A DNA stretch of 6,601 nt from Desulfobacterales bacterium (GTDB lineage: Bacteria > Desulfobacterota > Desulfobacteria > Desulfobacterales > DAOWNP01), in NCBI GenBank assembly GCA_030149595.1, contig JASFBI010000109.1:1-6601 (forward strand). Reading direction: 5' to 3'. The notes under the pieces were generated by a model that saw nothing but the letters and a program-made list of their open reading frames with translations, ran no database searches and was not told the origin of the DNA. Of the stretch, positions 1 through 6,601 are shown one piece after another. A program made the translations under genes and the position numbers. How positions within the stretch are numbered: position 1 is the first letter of the stretch; each line of letters opens with the position of its first letter.

Positions 1-710
1 GTGGTAAAAGCACAACTCTTTACAAGGCTCTTTCTGAAATAAACAAAAAAGATGTTAAAATAATTACAATAGAAGATCCTGTTGAGTATCAACTCAAGGG
101 AATAGTTCAGATACAGGTTAATGAAAAGAAAGGGCTGACATTTGCAAAAGGATTAAGGTCAATTTTAAGGCATGATCCTGATAAGATCTTAATTGGTGAG
201 ATAAGAGATTCAGAAACAGCACAGATTGCTCTTCAATCTGCTTTAACCGGTCACCTGGTTTTTACAACAGTACACGCAAACTCAGCTTTTGATGTTATTA
301 ACCGTTTTGCTCATATGGGAATAAGTTCTGAAAACCTTCTTTCTGCTTTAAATTGTATTGTTGCTCAGAGGCTTTTAAGGGTTCTTTGTTCATGCAAAGA
401 GGAACAAAGAATTTCAGATGAGAAACTCTTTGAATTTAAAATAGAGGAAAAATTTTGGAAGAACAGGTTTTATAGAGTTTCTGGTTGTGAAAAATGTAAT
501 GGTACCGGATACCTTGGTAGAAAGGCAATTGTTGAAATTATTGAAATGGATGACCACATAAAATCATTAATACTTCAAAAAGTTCCTGTGAAAGAGCTTA
601 AAAGAAGTTTTATGGAAAAAGGAACTACTTTTTTAAGACAGGCCGCAATAAATGAAGTTTTAGATGGTGTAACAACATTATCTGAAGCAAACAGAGTGAC
701 ATTTGTATAG
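1..710 (+). CDS. GspE/PilB-family secretion or type IV pilus assembly ATPase, C-terminal part (5' end outside window)
   Basis: This is a hexameric ATPase of the type II secretion/type IV pilus family, which powers pilin or pseudopilin assembly at the inner membrane. The open frame (complete codons from base 3) enters the window inside the Walker A loop, at GKSTTLYKAL; 235 residues remain. In order come the Asp box (ITIEDPVEYQL), an LRSILRHDPD segment, Walker B (ILIGEIRDSETAQIAL), the His box (GHLVFTTVHANSAFDV) and SALNCIVAQRLLR. A cysteine-rich zinc-type region follows, with Cys codons at 387-389, 393-395, 486-488 and 495-497. The first pair is C-x-C rather than the usual C-x-x-C; the second (GCEKCNGTGYLGR) is normal. 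The ATG at 315 is internal, not the start. GspE, PilB and MshE types cannot be separated without the N-terminal part and neighbours. The gene converges on the chemosensory cluster. Confidence 0.93.
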   Translation, partial: GKSTTLYKALSEINKKDVKIITIEDPVEYQLKGIVQIQVNEKKGLTFAKGLRSILRHDPDKILIGEIRDSETAQIALQSALTGHLVFTTVHANSAFDVINRFAHMGISSENLLSALNCIVAQRLLRVLCSCKEEQRISDEKLFEFKIEEKFWKNRFYRVSGCEKCNGTGYLGRKAIVEIIEMDDHIKSLILQKVPVKELKRSFMEKGTTFLRQAAINEVLDGVTTLSEANRVTFV

Positions 711-743
711 TGAGTGTGTGCCTGAGAAAATTATGCTTTTTCG

Positions 744-2267
744 TCAAATATTTTTTATTGTGTTTGACATACCAATAAGTTTATCTGCTGTTTTTACAAC
801 CTGCCTGGAATTATTTTCTGTTTCCTGTAATAACTTATATACAGCATCAACTTCTGATGCTGCCTGTTCAACACCTGTATGCTGTTGTTGTATCGAATTA
901 TTGATATTACCCATAAATCCAAGAACCTTTGCTGTATATTTATCTATATTTTCAAGGGAGACTTCAACTTCATCTGCATTTGCTATTCCTGTTTCAACAG
1001 CTTTTATTCCATCTTCTGTGGACATTATAGTTTTGTTTGAATCATTTTGTATGGCACTTATTATAAATTTTACCTCTTTTGCAGAATCTACACTTTTCTC
1101 AGCAAGTTTGATTATTCTATCAGCCACAGCCATAAATCTTTTCCCTTTTTCTCCTGCTCCAAAAGCTTCTATGGTTGCATTGTAAGAAAGTACTGTAACC
1201 TGCTGGGATAATTCGTTTATAACATCAAGCACAACGCCTATCTCCTGGGATTTTTCACCGAGAGCAAGCATATCAGCTGCAATTTTTTTTACTTTTATCT
1301 GTATGTTTTCTATTCCCTCTTTTGCTTTTGATAGTGAAATTTTACCCTGTATTACAGCATTTTTAGTATCATTGGACAATGTGGTTGTGTTACCTGATAA
1401 CTCTTCAAGCTGGCTTGAAGTTGCTACAAGTTCCTGCATAATTGCATTTATTTCTGTTACAGCTGATGCCTGGGTTGATACAGCTAAAAGTTGTTTTTGT
1501 GAATTTTCATGAAGTTCCTTTGCTGAATAAGTAATATCATCTGTAGCTGAATTTATTGAGAGAGAGATCCTTTTTAGGTAAAATCTGCCGATTGAAATAT
1601 TAATAATTATTGTAAGGCAGATAATAACAAACATGATTATATCTGTTGTTTTTTTCATCCATATTGAAAACTCGTGAACTGTTTGTGAAAAACCAGTTGT
1701 TATAGCAAGTATTTTTTCAGCTATTTTATCCATCTCTTTTTTAATTTTTTTCTGTTTTTTTTCACTATCTGAGGTATAAAATTTTTCAGATAGAGCAAGA
1801 TACTTCTGTCCAAGCTTGGTAGCTTTACCTGCTTCAATAAGAAGAGAAACTAAAGAGCTTTGTTTTTTGAATTTTAAAACTATATTTACCACCTTTTCAG
1901 ATGTATTATAATCCAGTGAATTAATAAATGCTGAATTAAGTTCTGTGGCAGCTTGTTTTAAAGATGTGGCAGCAATTTTTTTCGGTAGATAGGCAAAATT
2001 GTCTGACATTGACAGTACCTGTTTTATTAAATGAGTAAACTTTTCATAATCTGTCAACTTTTTTTCATTTGCATAATTATTAAAAGAAGTAACAGCTGAA
2101 TGAACAGTAATGGTATACTCCCTCTCTCCTCTTACAAGAAAACCTGCTTGATGAGTAAATAACAGTGTATATGAAAAAATCATATAGAGTATAATATTGG
2201 ATAAAATGCCCAGGCAAATTATAAGTGTTATTTTTTTAGAAATTGTGTTGGATTTTATTATTTTCAT
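744..2267 (-). CDS. Methyl-accepting chemotaxis protein with divergent signalling tip and no full HAMP domain
   Basis: This 507-residue inner-membrane chemoreceptor is the last gene of the minus-strand cluster, 24 bases after the hybrid kinase. TM1 is about residues 13-36, a mostly helical periplasmic sensor of about 170 residues follows (37-207, no Cache or PAS motif recognised), and TM2 is about 208-227. The signalling helix starts almost at once, so a normal 50-residue HAMP does not fit. The tip at 349-391 keeps N363, E367, AGE (371-373), a GF/VVA-like GKRFMAVA and LAEKS. However, the usual QTNLLALNAAIEAARAGE reads QVTVLSYNATIEAFGAGE. Candidate methylation-type Gln/Glu pairs lie near 278-279 and 460-462. 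There is no C-terminal CheR-docking pentapeptide; the protein ends SNTIKNI. The start is supported by AAAAGGA four bases upstream. Ligand unknown. No hairpin terminator is visible in the 33 bases after the stop. Confidence 0.93.
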   Translation of the reverse strand: MKIIKSNTISKKITLIICLGILSNIILYMIFSYTLLFTHQAGFLVRGEREYTITVHSAVTSFNNYANEKKLTDYEKFTHLIKQVLSMSDNFAYLPKKIAATSLKQAATELNSAFINSLDYNTSEKVVNIVLKFKKQSSLVSLLIEAGKATKLGQKYLALSEKFYTSDSEKKQKKIKKEMDKIAEKILAITTGFSQTVHEFSIWMKKTTDIIMFVIICLTIIINISIGRFYLKRISLSINSATDDITYSAKELHENSQKQLLAVSTQASAVTEINAIMQELVATSSQLEELSGNTTTLSNDTKNAVIQGKISLSKAKEGIENIQIKVKKIAADMLALGEKSQEIGVVLDVINELSQQVTVLSYNATIEAFGAGEKGKRFMAVADRIIKLAEKSVDSAKEVKFIISAIQNDSNKTIMSTEDGIKAVETGIANADEVEVSLENIDKYTAKVLGFMGNINNSIQQQHTGVEQAASEVDAVYKLLQETENNSRQVVKTADKLIGMSNTIKNI

Positions 2268-2271
2268 ATAA

Positions 2272-2278
2272 TCCTTTT
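2272..2278 (-). promoter_or_regulatory. Ribosome binding site of the chemoreceptor gene
   Basis: The minus strand reads AAAAGGA followed by TTAT and then the ATG at 2267. It is the clearest Shine-Dalgarno-like site in the cluster and supports this start codon. The hybrid kinase start has no purine-rich site worth the name, and CheA has only AAAGAAA. Confidence 0.65.
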
Positions 2279-2291
2279 GTTTATGTTTTTA

Positions 2292-3902
2292 TTAATAACT
2301 CCATTTATTCATTATCTGTACTAAAAGTTCTTTATTAATAGGTTTTGTGATAAAATCATTCATGCCTTTTTCAAAACAGAGTTCTTTGGCCTGTTCAAGG
2401 ACATTTGCAGTCATTGCGATAACAGGAACAGGCGTTATATCTGAATTTTTTTCGTAATTTCTTATTTTACAGGTTGCTTCAACTCCCCCCATTTTAGGCA
2501 TCATCATATCCATAAATATCAAGTCAAACGATGATTTTAAAGTTGTTTTACTGCTTTTCAGAGTGTAAGGAACTATTGATTCAATATACATATTTAAAGC
2601 CTCAATTCCATTTTCAGCAATTTTTACGGAGCAGCCCATTTTGCCCAGTATTTTTTTACATAATAATTGATTGGTTTTATTATCTTCAGCCAAAAGAATG
2701 TTTAGTTTTTTGGATAATACAGGTTTATATAATACAAAAGGTTTGTTTTTTTCAGATATAATCTGTTTATCAGGTACTTTGAACCAACATGTAATATGAA
2801 ATGTACTTCCTTTGCCATAAATACTTTCAACCCAGCATTTTCCTCCCATATGTTCAGTAAGTTTCCTGATTATGCTAAGGCCTAATCCTGTTCCTCCAAA
2901 TTCTCTTGTGATTGAGCTGTCTGCCTGGGAAAAAACATCAAAAATTGATTCAAGTTTATCTTTTTTTATTCCTATGCCGGTATCCTTTATAAAAAAGTGG
3001 GTAAGTAATTTTTTATTCTGCTTTTTTATAACTTTTATTGATATTAATATGTCACCTTTTTTGGTAAATTTAACAGAATTGCCTATTAAATTGAAAAGAA
3101 TCTGTTTTACTCTATGGGGATCTCCAATTAAAAAAGCAGGAATATTTGGATGTATGTCTGTTTTTAATATGATATTTCGATTATCTTTCATTTTCAAACG
3201 CATTATATTGCAAATATCTTCTGTCATATTTTTTAAGCTAAAGGGCTTGTTTTCAAAAAGTATCTTTTGGGAATCTAGTTTAGACAGATCAAGAATATCA
3301 TTTATTATTACAAGCAGGGACTCTCCACTCCGTTTTATAGTCTCTACATACTCCTTTTGTTCGGGATTTAACCCTGTTTCTAATAAAAGGTTTGTAAAAC
3401 CAATTACACCGTTCATGGGAGTTCTTATTTCATGGGACATGTTTGATAGAAAATTAGATTTTTCCGATGCTGTTTTTCTAGCTTTATCTCTTGCTATAAT
3501 AAGTTCTTTCTGGAGAGATCTGTTTTTTAGTATAATTGCTATGCGTGCATTTAATTCTTCTATCTCAAAGGGTTTTGTAATATAATCATCTGCTCCTGAC
3601 TTTAAGCCTGCTACTTTGTTTTCTGTATCAGATACATGTGTTAAGATAATTACAGGAATATGTTTTAAATGATCGGTAGACTTTATTATTTTGCAAACTT
3701 CAAGACCGCTTATTTCCGGCATGAGAATATCGAGTAAAACAGCATCTGGTTTTCTGCTTTCAAGAATTTTTAATCCTTCATATCCATCCCTTGCTAAAAA
3801 TATATGATAACCATTATTTTCAAGCATCTCTTTTATTTGCATTCTGACAGTTAAGCTGTCATCTATAATAAGCAGTGTTGCTTTAAATGGTTTTGTATTC
3901 AT
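2292..3902 (-). CDS. Soluble hybrid histidine kinase, REC-HisKA-HATPase-REC
   Basis: A 536-residue cytoplasmic hybrid sensor kinase with no membrane segment or signal peptide. The N-terminal receiver (about 8-125) has the acidic pair D14/D15, phospho-acceptor D58 (LLDILMPE), T88 and K110 (ITKPFE). A short coiled linker leads to HisKA with the phospho-His at 157 (SNMSHEIRTPMNG). The ATPase domain follows: N-box at 268-280 with N275, DTGIGI at 307-312, FSQAD at 324-328 and GGTGLGLS at 336-343. The second receiver (about 399-532) has E406/D407, D465 (FMDMMMPK), T498 and K520, with an insertion of about 13 residues before its phospho-acceptor strand. All catalytic residues are present, so it should be active. 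It has no HPt; the HPt of the upstream CheA is a candidate partner. It begins 14 bases after the CheA stop, which suggests co-translation, though its own ribosome binding site is poor. Input may come through the N-terminal receiver. Confidence 0.95.
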   Translation of the reverse strand: MNTKPFKATLLIIDDSLTVRMQIKEMLENNGYHIFLARDGYEGLKILESRKPDAVLLDILMPEISGLEVCKIIKSTDHLKHIPVIILTHVSDTENKVAGLKSGADDYITKPFEIEELNARIAIILKNRSLQKELIIARDKARKTASEKSNFLSNMSHEIRTPMNGVIGFTNLLLETGLNPEQKEYVETIKRSGESLLVIINDILDLSKLDSQKILFENKPFSLKNMTEDICNIMRLKMKDNRNIILKTDIHPNIPAFLIGDPHRVKQILFNLIGNSVKFTKKGDILISIKVIKKQNKKLLTHFFIKDTGIGIKKDKLESIFDVFSQADSSITREFGGTGLGLSIIRKLTEHMGGKCWVESIYGKGSTFHITCWFKVPDKQIISEKNKPFVLYKPVLSKKLNILLAEDNKTNQLLCKKILGKMGCSVKIAENGIEALNMYIESIVPYTLKSSKTTLKSSFDLIFMDMMMPKMGGVEATCKIRNYEKNSDITPVPVIAMTANVLEQAKELCFEKGMNDFITKPINKELLVQIMNKWSY

Positions 3903-3916
3903 AATAATTTTTGCTG

Positions 3917-6043
3917 TTAAGCAAGCCTTTTTACTGTATCAAGAAAATGATTCTGATTGAAATTTCCCTTTGTAATATATGCCTGGATTCCTGCTTTTAC
4001 CCCTTTTTTTTTATGTTCATTGTTTGATAGAGATGAAAGAATTATAATAGGAGCTTTTTTATGTCTTTTATCTTTTCTTATTGCATCTGCCACCTGGAAT
4101 CCTGTTATTTCAGGCATTTCAACATCTAATATAAAAAGATTAAAGATATCTTTATCTATCATATCCATGGCTTCTTTACCTGATTTTGCTGTGATAACAT
4201 TGTAGCCGTGGATATCTAATATATTTTTTATTAAAATTCTGCTGGTAAGAGAATCATCTACTGCCAATATCTTTTTTTTCTTTTTTTCTTTGGTTGAAAT
4301 ATTTTCAGGTATATTGATATATTGGTTTTTATTTATAATATTAAACAGTTCTTTGATGTTTAAAATAAGAGAAGGGGTTCCATCATCTAATATAGCGCCT
4401 CCTGAAAACAGTTTTATTTTTTTAAGTCTTGTCCCAATATCTTTGTTTAATACTTTTTTGATTCCTATAAAGCTGTCTATGCAAAGGGCAGCATAATTGT
4501 TTTCAAATTGTATTAATAAATAGGGTATGACCTGCATGGAATGTGTTTTTTCTGTGGGGTTCAGCAATTTATTTAAACGGATAAGAGGGACAGGGATATT
4601 TTCTGATATAATATTTTCTCTGTTTTTCGCAAATTTTATATCATTTTTTTCTAAATAGCCTGTCTTTTTTATATGGTTTATGGGAATTAAATATTTTTGA
4701 CCAGCAGACATTATACAAAAACTGTTTATTATATTTAAAGCCAAAGGGATTTTAATTTTAAAACATGTAAAAGCCCCTTTTTCTGTAGAAATATCTATTT
4801 CTCCATGTAATTTTTTTATCTCTTCATTGACTATATCTAACCCCATACCTCTTCCGGAATACTGTGTAACTTCTTTATTTTTAGTTGAAAAGCCTGGATG
4901 TAAAATAAGTTTTAAAGCATCGTGATAACTTGTTTTATGGATACTATCCTGGTTAATTAATCCTTTTTCTACTGCAGTCTGTTTTACCTTGTCTATATCT
5001 ATTCCATGACCATCATCTTTAAAATCAATTATAATAAAATCGTCATTAAGTATGTATTTTATTGTAATTTTGGCTTTTTCAGGTTTTTTTGTGTTTTTTC
5101 TTTTGCTATCTTTTTCAACTCCATGGATTATTGCATTTCTCAAAAGCTGATTAACAGGTTCTTTGATTGCATCTATAAGGTTTTTATCAATCTCAATCTC
5201 ATCTCCTTTTATGATTAAATCTGTTTTTTTGTTCAGTTTTTGGGCAAGTCTGTCTATAATTCTTACAAAATAATGGGAGAGAGAAGAGATTTTAGCTGCT
5301 CTGGTTTTATAGATTGTTTGGTAAATATTTTCAGATAATATTTTCAGTTCCTGGGTGGCAGTATCAAAGCTGGTTATATTCAACAAAATATTTGATAGAA
5401 CTTCTCTGTCTTTTTCCTCTATTTTTTTTTGACTTACAAACCGGCTAATATATTTTGTAAGTTTAATAAACTCTGATTTAATCAATTTAAATTTATCAGA
5501 GTTTATTAATAATTCATTGGAAAGGTTAAGAAGTTTGTCTATATTTGATAAATTAACTCTGATAGAATCGTTGATTTTATTACTGCTTTGTTCTTGAGGG
5601 ATATTTTTTTCATTAATACTGTCTATCTGATTGTCAAAATTAGATATAACTTGTTTTTTAGTACTTTTATTGTCGATATTTTGATTTAATTTTTTTACAA
5701 TATCTTCAATATTGATATTGTCATATTCTTTACTGTTTTTTACTGATATTATAATTTTTTTTATTAGATCCAGAGCTTCAAATATTAAACTCATCTGATT
5801 TTGATCTATATCTATATCTATCTCGTTTGCGTTTGAAAAGATATTTTCTATGGAGTGGGAGATTTTGCTTATCTGCTCAATGCCTACCACCTGAGAAGCT
5901 CCTTTTAATGTGTGGGCATATCTAAAGATGTTGTTTAAAATCTGGTTCTTATCTTTGGATTTGCTGAGCTTTACAAGGTTTATTGAAATATTTTCAAGGA
6001 TTTCATCAGCTTCAATAAAAAAATATTTGTAAATATTATCCAT
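3917..6043 (-). CDS. cheA: CheA-type chemotaxis histidine kinase with C-terminal receiver (hybrid CheA, FrzE-like layout)
   Basis: A 708-residue cytoplasmic kinase. P1/HPt covers about 1-115 with phospho-His 44 in AHTLKGASQVVG. A low-complexity Asn/Lys/Ser linker (about 120-157) stands where P2, the CheY/CheB docking domain, would be. P3 dimerisation (about 158-265) opens with SIRVNLSNIDKLLNLSNELL. P4 ATPase has the N-box LLRNAIIHGVE (N303), DDGHGID (343-349), PGFST (383-387) and GRGMGLDIV (397-405). A CheW-like P5 (about 430-575) follows. A Lys-rich linker leads to the receiver (about 590-708) with D596/D597, phospho-acceptor D640 (FILDVEMPE), S670 and K692 (AYITKGNF). The start fits the first HPt helix; it lies 46 bases after the CheW-like gene. 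The protein is very rich in Asn, Ile and Lys. The layout matches FrzE and other CheA-receiver fusions; orthology to FrzE is not claimed. Confidence 0.95.
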   Translation of the reverse strand: MDNIYKYFFIEADEILENISINLVKLSKSKDKNQILNNIFRYAHTLKGASQVVGIEQISKISHSIENIFSNANEIDIDIDQNQMSLIFEALDLIKKIIISVKNSKEYDNINIEDIVKKLNQNIDNKSTKKQVISNFDNQIDSINEKNIPQEQSSNKINDSIRVNLSNIDKLLNLSNELLINSDKFKLIKSEFIKLTKYISRFVSQKKIEEKDREVLSNILLNITSFDTATQELKILSENIYQTIYKTRAAKISSLSHYFVRIIDRLAQKLNKKTDLIIKGDEIEIDKNLIDAIKEPVNQLLRNAIIHGVEKDSKRKNTKKPEKAKITIKYILNDDFIIIDFKDDGHGIDIDKVKQTAVEKGLINQDSIHKTSYHDALKLILHPGFSTKNKEVTQYSGRGMGLDIVNEEIKKLHGEIDISTEKGAFTCFKIKIPLALNIINSFCIMSAGQKYLIPINHIKKTGYLEKNDIKFAKNRENIISENIPVPLIRLNKLLNPTEKTHSMQVIPYLLIQFENNYAALCIDSFIGIKKVLNKDIGTRLKKIKLFSGGAILDDGTPSLILNIKELFNIINKNQYINIPENISTKEKKKKKILAVDDSLTSRILIKNILDIHGYNVITAKSGKEAMDMIDKDIFNLFILDVEMPEITGFQVADAIRKDKRHKKAPIIILSSLSNNEHKKKGVKAGIQAYITKGNFNQNHFLDTVKRLA
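5805..5822. repeat. Short TCTATA tandem repeat inside cheA
   Basis: Three hexamer units, TCTATA, TCTATA and TCTATC, lie in the HPt-coding part of the CheA gene. On the coding strand they give the alternating Ile/Asp stretch at about residues 75-80. The reading frame is kept. A change of one unit would add or remove two residues in a surface stretch without breaking the frame. Likely a by-product of AT-rich composition. Confidence 0.5.
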
Positions 6044-6089
6044 TACAGTTTCTTTGTTATTAAATAAAAAAATGAGGTGATTTGTTTAA

Positions 6090-6601
6090 TTACAGGTTAG
6101 TAGAGTATAGAGATTCGGTGTTGATTATTGTTATAACTGTCTTGTTAATATAAGCTTTTCCTGTAATCAGGTCTTGTTTAAATATTGTTTTATCTGAATT
6201 TTTGGAAAATATCTTGTTCTCTTCTATTTTTGTTATATTTTTAATTTTATCACACAAAATAGCACAGGGAGTTTTCTGATGTTTAAAAATTATAATATAA
6301 TAATTTTTATTAGTGTTTTGTTTAAAATTAAAGATATTGTAAAGATTTAAGACAGTTATTATTGTATTTTGATGATTTATTATACCAGATACTGACTCTT
6401 CAAAAGGAACTTTTACTATTTTTTTTTAAATAAAACTTCTATTAACCTACTTGCTTCTATGGCAAAAAAATCATTGTTCAAGGTAAAAACAAGATACTGT
6501 TTAAAATCTTTATCTTCTGCCTTTACTGGTTCTGAAATAGTATTTAGATGAGATGTCTTAAGATCATTAAGTATTTTATTAAATCTGTTTTTATCGTATT
6601 T
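6090..6601 (-). pseudogene. CheW-like coupling protein, 5' end outside window, frame broken at an A9 run
   Basis: CheW proteins link chemoreceptors to CheA. Frame one, from the window edge, codes 61 residues and ends with TAG at 6416-6418. Residues 34-58 carry the first strands of a CheW fold (KQYLVFTLNNDFFAIEASRL). The rest of the domain is 109 residues in the -1 frame, from 6419 to the TAA at 6090-6092. It includes SGIINHQNTIITVLNLYNIF (the usual GxINLRG-and-PVIDL region), PCAILCDKIKNI and a closing ITGKAYINKTVITIIN. Joined at nine A (6419-6427), the two parts make one complete CheW domain. A tenth A, a -1 ribosomal shift or RNA polymerase slippage would restore it. The -1 frame has TAA just before the run and no start codon after it, so the second half is not an independent gene. 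A pseudogene, an expressed slippage gene or a sequencing error are all possible. About 33 residues precede the domain in the window. Confidence 0.8.
6419..6427 (-). other. A9 homopolymer at the frame break of the CheW-like gene (candidate slippage site)
   Basis: The coding strand reads TTT, nine A, then TAG, so a lysine-codon run sits directly against the frame-one stop. An A-AAA-AAA slippery heptamer is present in the correct phase, and the -1 frame then reads ATA GTA AAA into the rest of the CheW domain. Runs of nine A are known to support RNA polymerase slippage and -1 frameshifting in bacteria. I saw no convincing downstream stem-loop. Two other A9 runs, at 4004-4012 and 5422-5430, lie in the intact CheA frame, so run length alone does not prove programming. 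Confidence 0.55.

Larger units (their letters stand above)
744..6601 (-). other. Chemosensory gene cluster, probable single operon
   Basis: Four same-strand genes run CheW-like, CheA-receiver, REC-HK-REC hybrid kinase and chemoreceptor, with gaps of 46, 14 and 24 bases and no visible terminator or promoter between them. The promoter and any further genes (CheR, CheB, CheY or other CheW) would lie beyond base 6601. The shared direction and function support one transcript; this is inference from spacing and content. Confidence 0.75.

Noticed and set aside
315..710. ATG at 315 as the start of a small 131-residue protein
   Set aside because: The same frame is open to base 3 and carries Walker A (part), Asp box, Walker B and His box before this ATG, so it is an internal methionine.
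711..743. Bidirectional terminator between the converging genes
   Set aside because: Only a weak pairing of GAAAA with TTTTC is visible, with no GC stem. Not enough to call a terminator.
703..1185. Plus-strand open frame of 160 codons opposite the chemoreceptor
   Set aside because: It is fully antisense to a well-supported chemoreceptor signalling domain, is Ser/Cys/Phe-rich in a way typical of a shadow frame, and matches no family I know.
2872..3585. Plus-strand open frame of 237 codons opposite the hybrid kinase
   Set aside because: It is antisense to the HisKA and ATPase domains, whose motifs are all intact on the minus strand. Its hydrophobic composition follows from the complement of Lys/Glu-rich codons.
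6072..6080. ATG and GAGGTGA on the plus strand as a translation start
   Set aside because: The ATG is followed at once by AGG TGA, and no downstream plus-strand frame follows. It lies in the gap before cheA.
6090..6419. Second half of the CheW-like gene as its own gene
   Set aside because: It has no usable start codon near its beginning, a stop lies directly upstream in frame, and it would lack the first strands of the CheW fold.
1..6601. CRISPR array, tRNA, rRNA, insertion sequence or phage features
   Set aside because: No spaced direct repeats, cloverleaf, transposase motif or terminal inverted repeats were seen on either strand. Coding density leaves almost no room.

Overview
The window is AT-rich and gene-dense. 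It reads as part of a Gram-negative bacterial genome. The gene content (type IV pilus/type II secretion ATPase, hybrid CheA, hybrid histidine kinase, chemoreceptor) fits a low-GC Desulfobacterota-like or other proteobacterial lineage. That placement is inference from gene style only; there is no rRNA or marker gene here.

Layout: (1) Bases 1-710, plus strand, hold the C-terminal part of a GspE/PilB-family ATPase whose start lies before the window. (2) Bases 744-6601, minus strand, hold a tight same-direction cluster read from high to low coordinates. Its order is a CheW-like gene (6090-6601, 5' end outside the window and reading frame broken at a run of nine A), a CheA-type kinase with HPt, kinase, CheW-like and receiver domains (3917-6043), a soluble REC-HisKA-HATPase-REC hybrid kinase (2292-3902), and a membrane methyl-accepting chemotaxis protein (744-2267). 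Gaps inside the cluster are 46, 14 and 24 bases, so it is very probably one operon. The ATPase and the cluster converge with only 33 bases between their stop codons.

How it may work: the receptor, CheW-like adaptor and CheA would form a chemosensory core complex. The window has no stand-alone CheY, CheB or CheR, so output would go through the receiver domain on CheA or the two receivers of the hybrid kinase. The hybrid kinase has no HPt of its own and could exchange phosphate with the HPt of CheA. The neighbouring pilus/secretion-type ATPase suggests, but does not prove, a role in twitching or surface behaviour.

The main points of interest are the CheW-like gene split exactly at an A9 run that could support slippage, a chemoreceptor with a strongly altered signalling tip and no room for a HAMP domain, and the hybrid kinase embedded in a chemosensory operon. 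Two intervals contain no listed gene: 711-743 and 6044-6089. Neither shows a convincing terminator, RNA or promoter.
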